Assembly (NCBI RefSeq): GCF_007829335.1
Contig: NZ_VIWO01000015.1
Span: forward strand, 1 to 64,000
Reading direction: 5' to 3'
Source of the DNA: Chitinophaga polysaccharea
GTDB lineage: Bacteria > Bacteroidota > Bacteroidia > Chitinophagales > Chitinophagaceae
DNA: 64,000 bases
The notes under the pieces are model-generated. The model saw only the letters and a list, made by a program, of their open reading frames with translations, had not been told where the DNA came from and made no database searches. The position numbers and the translations under genes are program-made. Positions 16,386-27,526 of this stretch are shown one piece after another (the stretch's first letter is position 1; each line of letters begins with the position of its first letter).

Positions 16386-16871
16386 ATGAATACAACTGTA
16401 AAACTTATAGTAAGCGCATGCCTCCTCCTGATAATGGGAAGCTGTCTGAAAAAAGATAATATGTCGCAAATGCCCCAGGTAGATGTCCGGGCTGAAAATA
16501 TCATTCAGGATTATCTCAATTCGCATAACCTGACCGCTCAGCGCGACGTTTCCGGCTTGTACTACCAGATTGTTCAACCGGGAGACAGTGTTCACTTTGT
16601 GAAAGCTACCTCTATTGCTACCGTGATCTATACTAACCAGCTGCTCACCGGGGAAACGGTAGGTTCCTCTTTTGGTCCAACAGACTTCGACCACCGGGAA
16701 CTGAAAAACCATATCCCCGGATGGCAGATAGGACTACAAAAAATTTCCCTTGGCGGTAAAATCAGGCTGTACATCCCGCCTGCCCTGGCCTATGGCTCTA
16801 TCGGTATCCCGGGTATTATTCCTCCGAATGCGGTACTGATTTCAGACCTGGAATTAGTAAGTATCAGATAA
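16386..16871 (+). CDS. FKBP-type peptidyl-prolyl isomerase lipoprotein
   Basis: A 161-residue exported protein. The signal peptide ends LLLIMGSC with C20 as likely lipid anchor. The body has the FKBP fold: LYYQIVQPGDSV, the flap region, HIPGWQIGLQKISLGGKIRLYIPP and the LAYGS motif followed by IPPNAVLISDLEL. It probably assists folding of periplasmic or outer-membrane proteins. The core segment TVIYTNQLLTGETV differs from the usual VHYTGTLxDG, so isomerase activity may be reduced. A similar gene follows 65 nt downstream, suggesting a tandem duplication. Confidence 0.88.
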   Translation: MNTTVKLIVSACLLLIMGSCLKKDNMSQMPQVDVRAENIIQDYLNSHNLTAQRDVSGLYYQIVQPGDSVHFVKATSIATVIYTNQLLTGETVGSSFGPTDFDHRELKNHIPGWQIGLQKISLGGKIRLYIPPALAYGSIGIPGIIPPNAVLISDLELVSIR

Positions 16872-16936
16872 AAAGCATTTATTGCATACTTGTTATTTGT
16901 CACCTTAATTATATTAATAATCGAAACCGAAATTGT

Positions 16937-17413
16937 ATGAAGAAAGTTTTTCTGTTGGGAGGATTGTTCCTGCTTGCACTGGTAGCCTGTTCAAAAAAAA
17001 ATGATACGCCACCCTATGACTGGGGAGTACAGTATAACATTGATTCCGCCAAAATCGTTGCCTATATTGCTGCAAATAATATTCCCAATGTACAGCACGA
17101 ACCAGGTGGTATTTTTTACCAGGTGATTACACCGGGCACAGCCGACAAACCCAATGCAGCGGCTTATGTAACAGTAGACTATGTCGGTACGCTACTCAAT
17201 AAAACTACTTTCGAAAGCAATCAGAACATTAAGTTCGGTTTAAATGAGGTCATCCAGGGTTGGACCGTTGGAGTCCCTAAAGTAGGAAAGGGGGGTGAAG
17301 TAAATCTCTTCCTGCCTTCCGGATATGCTTACGGACCAGGAGGTAATGGAGCTATTCAGCCTAACACGGTATTGATCTTTAATATTAAGCTGAAAGATTT
17401 TACAAATAGATAA
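16937..17413 (+). CDS. FKBP-type peptidyl-prolyl isomerase lipoprotein
   Basis: A 158-residue exported lipoprotein with the signal MKKVFLLGGLFLLALVAC and C18 as lipid anchor. FKBP features are stronger than in the gene before it: VTVDYVGTLLNKTTFESN, VIQGWTVGVPKVGKGGEVNLFLPSGYAYGPGG and IQPNTVLIFNIKL. It probably acts as a periplasmic or outer-membrane-attached foldase. The shared architecture with the preceding gene, with clear divergence between them, suggests an old duplication. A strong terminator follows. Confidence 0.9.
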   Translation: MKKVFLLGGLFLLALVACSKKNDTPPYDWGVQYNIDSAKIVAYIAANNIPNVQHEPGGIFYQVITPGTADKPNAAAYVTVDYVGTLLNKTTFESNQNIKFGLNEVIQGWTVGVPKVGKGGEVNLFLPSGYAYGPGGNGAIQPNTVLIFNIKLKDFTNR

Positions 17414-17439
17414 TAACGTGTCGGACCGTTAACAATACA

Positions 17440-17478
17440 GCGCCGCGCAAGGTAAAACTTGCGCGGCGCCGTTGTTTT
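17440..17478 (+). terminator. Terminator after the FKBP pair
   Basis: A 12-bp perfect GC-rich stem (17440-17451 with 17458-17469), 6-nt loop, followed by GTTGTTTT. Confidence 0.85.
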
Positions 17479-17522
17479 ATTCGCTGCCTTTCCGTTAATT
17501 TTACAGATAAATCAATTAACTA

Positions 17523-18950
17523 GTGGCACACGAATGTATTTCCGTATTCGATATTTTTAAGATTGGCGTTGGCCCGTCCAGTTCACATACCCTGGGCCCC
17601 TGGAGAGCAGCACTCCGCTTCCTGGCTGACCTGGAAAAAGATCATAAATTAGCAACTGTCAGTAAAGTACAGGTATTACTATATGGCTCCCTGGCTAAAA
17701 CCGGCCATGGACACGGTACCGACATCGCCGTACAACTCGGCCTCTCCGGAGATGACCCCGTAACGTTCGATGTTAACCAGATCAATCCTAAAATGGATGA
17801 TATTCGCCGTCATCGCAAAATGATGCTGGGCGGTAAATATGAAATAGACTTTGATCCCGTAGAAGATATCGATTTCCTCTTTGAAGAATCATTGCCCTTT
17901 CACCCAAATGCCATGACCTTCCTGGTTACTTTCCAGGATGGACAACAAGTTGCCTCCACCTGGTATTCCATTGGTGGTGGCTTTGTGGTACAAGAAGGCG
18001 AATCCGGTAGTAGCGCCGAACAGGTAGACCTGCCATTTCCCATCGACACTGCCCGCCAGTTACTGCAATGGTGTATCAAAACAGGTTACAGCATTTCCGA
18101 ACTGGTGATGGAGAATGAACAGGCCTGGCGCTCAGAAGCAGCTACCCGTGAGGGGTTGCTCAAAATCTGGCGCGTCATGCAGGAATGTACTTTCCGCGGC
18201 TGTCATACCGGTGGCGACTTACCCGGCGGCCTCAAAGTAGCCCGCCGCGCAGCCTTGCTCAATAAAAAACTCTTACAGGGACGCACCTACAGCGACTATA
18301 GCTCCTGGATTACTGCCATCCGCGCAGGTGGAGAGCATTTTAGCTATACGCTCGACTGGGTAAGCTGCTTTGCGCTGGCCGTAAATGAAGAAAATGCTTC
18401 TTTTGGCCGGGTAGTAACGGCTCCCACCAACGGCGCTGCCGGCGTAATTCCAGCCGTATTGCAATATTTCATCGCTTTCTGCGACGGTTTCCACGAAGAT
18501 AAAATTCAACAATTCCTGCTTACTGCCTCTGAAATAGGCAGCATCTTTAAAAAACGATCTACTATTTCGGCCGCCATGGGCGGATGCCAGGCGGAAATCG
18601 GCGTTTCTTCAGCCATGGCAGCTGCTGCCCTCACCGAATGTTTGGGAGGCTCCCAACGCCAGGTGCTGATGGCCGCAGAAATAGCTATGGAACATCACCT
18701 CGGGCTTACCTGCGACCCAATCGGCGGACTGGTACAGGTGCCCTGTATCGAAAGAAACACCATGGGTGCTATTAAAGCGATCACCGCTTCCCAGTTGGCA
18801 TTGCAAAGTAATCCTGAACTGGCAAAGGTATCCCTCGATGCTGTGGTAAAAACGATGTGGGAAACCGCACAGGACATGAATTCCAAGTACAAGGAAACCT
18901 CCGATGGAGGCCTGGCCGTTAATATTCCTATCAGTTTGCCGGAGTGCTAA
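17523..18950 (+). CDS. L-serine ammonia-lyase (iron-sulfur type, single chain)
   Basis: A 475-residue enzyme converting L-serine to pyruvate and ammonia in the cytosol. SSSHTLGPWRAA near the N-terminus is the family signature; the C-terminal part has GCQAEIGVSSAMAAAALTE and TCDPIGGLVQVPCIERN, which include the cysteines that hold the catalytic [4Fe-4S] cluster. The length matches single-chain SdaA proteins. The start is a GTG at 17523: the nearby ATG at 17534 is out of frame, and no in-frame ATG lies close to the conserved N-terminus. It is preceded by the FKBP terminator, so it has its own promoter; TAATTTTA near 17497 may be a weak -7 element. Confidence 0.93.
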   Translation: MAHECISVFDIFKIGVGPSSSHTLGPWRAALRFLADLEKDHKLATVSKVQVLLYGSLAKTGHGHGTDIAVQLGLSGDDPVTFDVNQINPKMDDIRRHRKMMLGGKYEIDFDPVEDIDFLFEESLPFHPNAMTFLVTFQDGQQVASTWYSIGGGFVVQEGESGSSAEQVDLPFPIDTARQLLQWCIKTGYSISELVMENEQAWRSEAATREGLLKIWRVMQECTFRGCHTGGDLPGGLKVARRAALLNKKLLQGRTYSDYSSWITAIRAGGEHFSYTLDWVSCFALAVNEENASFGRVVTAPTNGAAGVIPAVLQYFIAFCDGFHEDKIQQFLLTASEIGSIFKKRSTISAAMGGCQAEIGVSSAMAAAALTECLGGSQRQVLMAAEIAMEHHLGLTCDPIGGLVQVPCIERNTMGAIKAITASQLALQSNPELAKVSLDAVVKTMWETAQDMNSKYKETSDGGLAVNIPISLPEC

Positions 18951-18970
18951 CCCGGTACAACCAACGATGA

Positions 18971-19090
18971 TAAATTACGAATGGCAGATATAAGCAGAGA
19001 TATAAACGAATGCTTGTGGTTATATAAGGAAAGAACTATATTTTCGTTTATACATTATTGCAACTGTTTAGATCCGTTATTCGTAATTTA
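18971..19090. repeat. 12-bp inverted repeat flanking a 96-nt AT-rich spacer
   Basis: TAAATTACGAAT (18971-18982) and ATTCGTAATTTA (19079-19090) are perfect complements bracketing the intergenic DNA before the 932-residue gene. It may be a small foldback element or an end-repeat remnant; no coding sequence lies inside. Confidence 0.55.
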
Positions 19091-19104
19091 ATTCATCACT
19101 TTTT

Positions 19105-21903
19105 ATGCGTGCTATCCTTGCCATTACGCTGATTTTCCTCTCCTTTTCTTTATCAGCACAGCAATTCGGAGGAAATCCACCTTCGCTTAAATGGCAGCAG
19201 ATCAACAACGATACCGTCAGGGTGATCTTCCCTAAAGGCATGACTGCCCAGGGCGAACGCGTAGCCAATATCGTACATTACCTCAACCGCTATACACGTA
19301 ACTCTATTGGGCCGCTGGAAAGGAAAGTAAACATCGTTTTACAGAACCAAACCATGCAATCCAATGGATACGTACAACTTGGGCCCTTCCGCTCTGAGTT
19401 TTACCTGACCCCTTCTCCTTCTTCCCTCGACCTGGGCTCCCTGAACTGGGAAGAACAACTGTCGGTACACGAGTACCGACACGTACTGCAGAATATGAAT
19501 TTCCGCCAGGGCGTATCTAAGGTGTTTTCCATTCTCGGTGGCCAGCTGGGACAGGCTGCCATTACTAACATTGCGGTACCCAACTGGTTCTGGGAAGGCG
19601 ATGCCGTGGTAATGGAAACCGCACTCACCCCACAGGGCAGGGGCAGGCTCCCCGGCTTCTTCGATGGCTTCCGTGGACTGTCGCTGGCAGGTAAACATTA
19701 CGCCTATATGAAAATCCGTAATGGCTCGTACCGCGACTTTGTACCGGATCATTACCCTTTGGGGTACCTGATGACCAGCTATGGCCGCGAACATTATGGC
19801 ACAACCTTTTGGAAAGATGTTACGACAGACGCAGTGCGCTTCCGGGGACTTTTTTACCCCCTGTCGCATAGCCTGAAGAAACGTACCGGCTATAATATCA
19901 CCGGCTTTTACCAGGCCATGCTCAAAGAATACCAGCCCCTGTGGAATAACTATGCCGCCCGCCCTGATACCACGGCGGCTACCGGCATATTACCGGTGGC
20001 AAAAACGGTTACGAACTATAAATATGTATATGCCGCCGGCAACAGCGAATGGGTAATACTTAAAGATGCCCGTGATAAAGTACCTGGATTTTACCTGCTA
20101 AACGCAGCTGGCCAGGAGCGCCTGCTGGTAAGGCCAGGCATCGTGTACGATGATTTTTTCAGCTACCGCAATGGCCGCATCGTATGGGCTGCTGCCCGCT
20201 TCGATGCCCGCTGGGGATGGAAAGACTTCTCCGTTATCCGTATCTGGGATAACGCCAGTGGCCAAACGAAAACCATCTCCGCCAGGGGAAAATTCTTCTC
20301 TCCGGATATCAGCGAAAACGGGCAACTGGTGGTTGCTGTAACTACCTCTCCCAACATGCAATACAGTTTACAATTGATTAATACCCAAACCGGTAAGATA
20401 GAAAAACAATTGCCCAATCCGCAAAACTGGTATTATACCTATCCCCGCTTCGCCGCTGGCGACCAAGCGGTGATCACCGCCGTACGCAACAGCAAGGGGG
20501 AGATGGCGCTGGTACGGCAATCGCTTTCCACCGGAGAAAGCACTGTGCTAACACCTTTCAGTTATACCGCCCTGGGCATCCCGGTAGTGAAAGCCGATAC
20601 CGTTTATTTTACTGCAGGATATAAAGATGTGAATAACGTATATGCCATGACGTTATCAGACCGGAAGGTATATGAAGTAACCGACCGGGGAAATAGCGCC
20701 ATGCACCTGGCTATTGATCATAACAGCGATAGTCTCGTTTTCAGTGAGTTTACCATTAAAGGATATAAATTATACCACGCGGCGTTAGATGAAAATAACT
20801 GGAAGCAGGTATCCGGTGAAAGCCGCAGCGCCTGGCTGCATCCTGAGTTTAAAGAGGGCGGTAACATCCTGGAGATCGTGCCTCGGGATTCGCTGCCAGT
20901 AAAGAAATATGCCCAGTTTACCCATCCGTTTAACTTCCACAGCTGGGTGCCGTCTTTCAATGACCCGGATTATGGCATCTCCCTTATCGGCGAAAATATA
21001 TTAAGTACCACCAATACCACGATTGGGTATACTTATAACCGGAATGAGGAAAGCTCCAATATCGGCGCTGGATTTACTTTTGCCGGTTGGTTCCCGGTGC
21101 TGTACCTGGGCGCCGACTATACCATTAATCGCAACGGACTGGATCAGAACCGGCAAAGAGTATACTGGAATGAGGCTACCGCTTACCTGGGTTTCAGCAT
21201 ACCGCTCAATTTATCTGCCGGCATGTACAGCCGCAGCCTGTCTTTTGGCAGTAACTATAATATCCGCCACCGTTACCTGGATAGTAAATACAAGGGAAAT
21301 GATTTACAGTTCCTCTCCAATTCCATTATCTTCAGTAATCAACGCGTCAAGGGTACGCAGAATATCTTTACCCATTTTGGTCAATACCTGGCCTTGCAGT
21401 ACAACCATTCTATTACCGGCTTATTTGCAGAACAGCTATATGGGCGGTTAGATCAGTACCTGCCGGGGTTATGGCACAATCATAACCTGGTGTTGCAGGG
21501 AGCTTTCCAGCAAAGGGACAAGTCATTCAATTATACCTTCACCGACAATTTCGTATATGCAAGGGGGTATAATACGCCGTTATATACCCGTATTTATAAG
21601 CTAGGCGCGAATTATCACCTGCCATTGGCCTATCCCCACTGGGGCTTTGCACAATTGCTCTACTTTAGCCGTATCCGGGCCAACCTGTTTTATGATTATA
21701 GTGTAGCTAATTTTTACCAACAGAATGTCAATACCCGCTTTACCTCTGCAGGTACCGAATTGTTCCTGGACACGCGTTTAGGTAATGCGCTGCCATTCAC
21801 ATTCGGGGTACGTTTCAGTCACCTGTTCGATGAAGATCCGGTAGACAATGCGCAGAACCGCGTGGATTTTATAATCCCGATCCAGCAATTATTTAATTAT
21901 TGA
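19105..21903 (+). CDS. Secreted peptidase-MA-like / beta-propeller / outer-membrane barrel protein
   Basis: A 932-residue exported protein with a signal peptide ending near LSAQQ. The first domain has HEYRH at residues 122-126 and WFWEG with E164, the gluzincin HExxH...E arrangement of the peptidase MA group, so it may bind zinc. From about 285 to 600 there are repeated strands such as KTISARGKFFSPDISENGQL and YTYPRFAAGDQAVI, like the TolB/WD40 propeller. From about 620 the sequence alternates hydrophobic and polar residues with many aromatics (YTYNRNEESSNIGAGFTFAG) and ends with QQLFNY, typical of an outer-membrane barrel. The architecture suggests a surface or periplasmic protease fixed in the outer membrane. 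Substrate unknown. Confidence 0.75.
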   Translation: MRAILAITLIFLSFSLSAQQFGGNPPSLKWQQINNDTVRVIFPKGMTAQGERVANIVHYLNRYTRNSIGPLERKVNIVLQNQTMQSNGYVQLGPFRSEFYLTPSPSSLDLGSLNWEEQLSVHEYRHVLQNMNFRQGVSKVFSILGGQLGQAAITNIAVPNWFWEGDAVVMETALTPQGRGRLPGFFDGFRGLSLAGKHYAYMKIRNGSYRDFVPDHYPLGYLMTSYGREHYGTTFWKDVTTDAVRFRGLFYPLSHSLKKRTGYNITGFYQAMLKEYQPLWNNYAARPDTTAATGILPVAKTVTNYKYVYAAGNSEWVILKDARDKVPGFYLLNAAGQERLLVRPGIVYDDFFSYRNGRIVWAAARFDARWGWKDFSVIRIWDNASGQTKTISARGKFFSPDISENGQLVVAVTTSPNMQYSLQLINTQTGKIEKQLPNPQNWYYTYPRFAAGDQAVITAVRNSKGEMALVRQSLSTGESTVLTPFSYTALGIPVVKADTVYFTAGYKDVNNVYAMTLSDRKVYEVTDRGNSAMHLAIDHNSDSLVFSEFTIKGYKLYHAALDENNWKQVSGESRSAWLHPEFKEGGNILEIVPRDSLPVKKYAQFTHPFNFHSWVPSFNDPDYGISLIGENILSTTNTTIGYTYNRNEESSNIGAGFTFAGWFPVLYLGADYTINRNGLDQNRQRVYWNEATAYLGFSIPLNLSAGMYSRSLSFGSNYNIRHRYLDSKYKGNDLQFLSNSIIFSNQRVKGTQNIFTHFGQYLALQYNHSITGLFAEQLYGRLDQYLPGLWHNHNLVLQGAFQQRDKSFNYTFTDNFVYARGYNTPLYTRIYKLGANYHLPLAYPHWGFAQLLYFSRIRANLFYDYSVANFYQQNVNTRFTSAGTELFLDTRLGNALPFTFGVRFSHLFDEDPVDNAQNRVDFIIPIQQLFNY

Positions 21904-21904
21904 G

Positions 21905-22384
21905 TTATTTAACGTTAATGCGGATGGAAGGCGCTTTGTAGTATTTTTCTTCCGCATATTTGATGATGATTTCATCGAAGTATAAGACATCGCCTGATTG
22001 CAAAGATTCCTTCAGGCCTTTGCTCCAGAGCGGAGTAAGGGTCGGTGATTTAAAATTATCTCCCGTAAAATCTTTATAGATGGCCGGTTGGCCGGTAGTA
22101 TCATTCAGATAAGGCTCATGCTTTTCGTAGGTAAAAGCAAAGGAAATAACTGGGTACTTGTTATTTTTTTCATCTCTTACTACCAGTGCAGAATCCAGTA
22201 GTTTGGTTACTTCCGTTTTAGGCAGGGTATCGCTCAGGTAAATACCCCAGCTGCTACGCAGCTTCATGGGTCTTTTGTTGCTGGCAGCGGTAGTGGTAGC
22301 GGCAGAAACTTTTTTATGGGTTTGCGCAAATACCGGCATGGCAACAGCGGAGAGTAAGCAACTAAGTAACAGGTGTTTTTGCAT
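21905..22384 (-). CDS. Exported protein with a GldM-C-like end, function unknown
   Basis: A protein of about 159 residues beginning MQKHLLLSCLLSAVAMPVFAQ, a clear signal peptide. The longer frame from 22438 is rejected because it would run through the valS terminator and lacks a better signal. The C-terminal part, QSGDVLYFDEIIIKYAEEKYYKAPSIRINVK in outline, resembles the last domain of gliding motility protein GldM, but similarity is weak and no other gld gene is nearby. It converges with the 932-residue gene, 1 nt apart. No firm function. Confidence 0.65.
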   Translation of the reverse strand: MQKHLLLSCLLSAVAMPVFAQTHKKVSAATTTAASNKRPMKLRSSWGIYLSDTLPKTEVTKLLDSALVVRDEKNNKYPVISFAFTYEKHEPYLNDTTGQPAIYKDFTGDNFKSPTLTPLWSKGLKESLQSGDVLYFDEIIIKYAEEKYYKAPSIRINVK

Positions 22385-22400
22385 GATAGTACCGGGATAT

Positions 22401-22435
22401 AAAAAAATCGCCCGGTATAGTAACGACCGGGCGAT
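22401..22435 (-). terminator. valS terminator
   Basis: ATCGCCCGGT (22407-22416) pairs with ACCGGGCGAT (22426-22435); on the minus strand the stem is followed by seven T residues. It lies 9 nt past the valS stop. Confidence 0.85.
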
Positions 22436-22443
22436 CATAAAAA

Positions 22444-25095
<2,652 letters not shown>

Positions 25096-25175
25096 GCTAT
25101 TCATAATATAAGGTTGCAAAAATAACGGAGATTAGGGAGAGATGAAAATTTAAAGAATGAGGATCTCTCCCGGTA

Positions 25176-26192
25176 CTACGCCATTTCTGCGATTATTTCG
25201 CAGGTACGCGCTACCATTTCCGGTGTAATATCGAGATGTGTGACTATTCTGACCTGTGTAGGGGAGATGGGCATTACCAGGATATCTTCGCTTTTAAGGT
25301 AGTCGGCAAAGTATTGCGGTGTCCAGTCGCCGGTGACTTCAAAGATGAGAATATTGGTTTCTACCGGCAGCATATGGCCAACAAAAGATTTTTCCAGCAG
25401 GGCCTGGGCTATTTGTTTGGCGTGCAGGTGATCTTCGGCGAGCCTGGCGATATTGTTTTCCATGGCATAGATGCCGGTGGCGGCCATGTAGCCGGCTTGC
25501 CGCAGGCCGCCGCCGAACTTTTTGCGGATGCGCCGGGCAGATTTGATAAATGCTTCACTACCAAGTAATACGGAACCCATCGGGCAGCCCATGCCTTTAT
25601 TGAGGCATACAGAGATGCTGTCAAACAGTTGCCCGTATTGCTCCGGATTTTGCCCTGTGGCTACCAGCGCGTTAAAGAGCCTGGCTCCATCGAGGTGGAG
25701 CGCCAGGCCATGCTCCTGGCATACAGCTTTGATTTTTTCCATTTCCTCCCAATCGTAGCAGCATCCGCCGCCCCGGTTGGAGGTATTTTCCAGGCATACC
25801 AGGCTGGTACGGGCTTTATGTACATCGTCGGGGTTAATGGCAGCTTCCACCTGGGCTGCGCGGATCATGCCGCGGTCGCCGATAATGGCGTGTACCTGGG
25901 CGCCGGAGTTGAAGGCTATGCCGCCGCCTTCATAAATATATACATGTGCAAGATTACTGCAAACCACTTCATCCCCCGGCAACGTATGTACTTTAATAGC
26001 AATCTGGTTACTCATTGTGCCGGAAGGGCAGTACAAGGCTGCCGCTTTGCCAAAATAGGCTGCCATCATGGCCTCCAGTTTGTTGATGCTGGGATCTTCA
26101 CCAAAAACGTCATCACCGGTTTCTGCCTGTAACATGGCCTGTAACATGCCAGGGCCGGGACGTGTAAAAGTGTCGCTTCTAAAGTCAATCAT
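25176..26192 (-). CDS. Low-specificity L-threonine aldolase family enzyme
   Basis: A 338-residue fold-type I PLP enzyme. FRSDTFTRPGPGM at the N-terminus, GDDVFGEDPSINKLE, HLDGARLFNA and VCLNKGMGCPMGSVL with the PLP lysine in the NKG segment are the threonine aldolase signature. It splits L-threonine or allo-threonine into glycine and acetaldehyde. Cytosolic; serves glycine supply or threonine breakdown. The length is usual. The stereospecificity cannot be read from sequence. It is separated from valS by 56 nt and read in the same direction. Confidence 0.92.
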   Translation of the reverse strand: MIDFRSDTFTRPGPGMLQAMLQAETGDDVFGEDPSINKLEAMMAAYFGKAAALYCPSGTMSNQIAIKVHTLPGDEVVCSNLAHVYIYEGGGIAFNSGAQVHAIIGDRGMIRAAQVEAAINPDDVHKARTSLVCLENTSNRGGGCCYDWEEMEKIKAVCQEHGLALHLDGARLFNALVATGQNPEQYGQLFDSISVCLNKGMGCPMGSVLLGSEAFIKSARRIRKKFGGGLRQAGYMAATGIYAMENNIARLAEDHLHAKQIAQALLEKSFVGHMLPVETNILIFEVTGDWTPQYFADYLKSEDILVMPISPTQVRIVTHLDITPEMVARTCEIIAEMA

Positions 26193-26522
26193 TTTATTGA
26201 AAAATTTGCAACGCCTTAACCAATAAATTAGTTAAGATGTTAATTTGATAATGATTCTTTATCAATTGTTAAAATTTGTATAAAGCAGCCTTTTATGGGG
26301 ACTAAAGCACTATAAAATTCCGTTTTAAAACTGTATTTTGTTATAAGGCTGACAAATATAAGAAGGATTTGGTAGAGTGATTGGTTAGCACGATCTTTGC
26401 AGACTTATTTTTGAGGAAAACGATAAAAGCGCGGGAAACTTTGTAAGTTAATAATTTTTGAAAATTCGAACAAAAATTTTCTTTCGCTGTTATTTTATTT
26501 ATAAACCAATACAATTTTTCAT
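26193..26522. other. Intergenic region between threonine aldolase and rpoD
   Basis: No gene is visible in these 330 AT-rich nt. It holds CTTAAC/GTTAAG inverted arms at 26215-26236, the rpoD promoter at 26368-26399, and a long untranslated leader of roughly 115 nt. Confidence 0.65.
26368..26399 (+). promoter_or_regulatory. Putative rpoD promoter
   Basis: TTTG (26368-26371), 20 nt, then GATCTTTG (26392-26399), one base from the TAnnTTTG consensus. The predicted leader is about 115 nt, longer than at other genes here. Confidence 0.5.
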
Positions 26523-27380
26523 ATGAGGCAACTTAAAATTGCCACCCAGATCACCAATCGTGATTCGCAGGCGGTAGAAAAATACCTGCAGGAAATCTCG
26601 AAGATCCCTTTGTTAACACCCGAAGAGGAGACCGTTTTGGCGCAGCGCATTAAAATGGGCGATCAAAAGGCTCTTGAAAGATTGACTACAGGAAACTTAC
26701 GTTTCGTTGTATCTGTTGCAAAACAGTATCAGCACCAGGGGCTTAGCCTCAGTGACCTTATTAACGAAGGTAATCTTGGCTTGATCAAGGCAGCACAACG
26801 TTTCGATGAAACGAAAGGTTTCAAATTCATTTCTTATGCAGTATGGTGGATTCGCCAATCCATCCTGCAGGCGTTAGCAGAACAAGGTCGTCTTGTCAGG
26901 TTACCGCAGAACAAAATTGGCACCTATAATAAAGCTAACAAAGCTTACATGGCATTTGAACAGGAAAACGAGCGCGAACCTTCTACCGAGGAACTCGCAG
27001 AAATCCTGGAAATGTCTGAATCAGAAATTAACAATATCTTCCAAAGCAATACCCGCCACATGTCACTAGATGCACCTGTGCACGAGGCCGAAGACGTTGC
27101 CATGGGCGATCTGCTGGAAGGTGGAGATATTACTGACGATGACGTTATGAGAGATTCACTCCGTGAGGAAATCCGCAGGGTCCTGAAATCCCTGAGCCCC
27201 CGCGAAGCTGAAATTGTGAATGCTTACTTTGGTCTGGATGGTGAAAACGGCGCAACAATCGAACAAATCGGTCAGAAATACGATCTGACAAAAGAAAGAA
27301 TCAGGCAGATTAAAGAACGTGCTATCAAAAGGCTGCAAAAAGCCCGTTATAGCGGCGCTCTGAAATCATATCTGGGATAA
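26523..27380 (+). CDS. rpoD: Primary RNA polymerase sigma factor (RpoD/SigA)
   Basis: A 285-residue sigma-70 factor without region 1.1, the usual Bacteroidota housekeeping form. Region 1.2 is DSQAVEKYLQEISKIPLLTPEEE; region 2 has NLRFVVSVAKQYQHQGLSLSDLINEGNLGL and FISYAVWWIRQSILQAL; region 4.2 has YDLTKERIRQIKERAIKRLQ. It directs transcription from the TTTG/TAnnTTTG promoters listed elsewhere in this window. The start MRQLKIATQITNRDSQ is standard for the group. Confidence 0.97.
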   Translation: MRQLKIATQITNRDSQAVEKYLQEISKIPLLTPEEETVLAQRIKMGDQKALERLTTGNLRFVVSVAKQYQHQGLSLSDLINEGNLGLIKAAQRFDETKGFKFISYAVWWIRQSILQALAEQGRLVRLPQNKIGTYNKANKAYMAFEQENEREPSTEELAEILEMSESEINNIFQSNTRHMSLDAPVHEAEDVAMGDLLEGGDITDDDVMRDSLREEIRRVLKSLSPREAEIVNAYFGLDGENGATIEQIGQKYDLTKERIRQIKERAIKRLQKARYSGALKSYLG

Positions 27381-27456
27381 TCCTTTTGCTCCATTGGCCA
27401 TACCGCTGTATCGCGGCATGACCAGTTGAATAAATCTACTAATCCTCTTTATTCTA

Positions 27457-27496
27457 TAAGAACACCGGCCTTGTAAATACATGGCCGGTGTTCTTA
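27457..27496 (+). terminator. rpoD terminator
   Basis: A 14-bp perfect stem (27457-27470 with 27483-27496) with a 12-nt loop and a short T-rich tail. It excludes the longer start at 27488 for the next gene. Confidence 0.75.
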
Positions 27497-27526
27497 TTTA
27501 CTACACACCCCTTATTTTTGCAGTCT

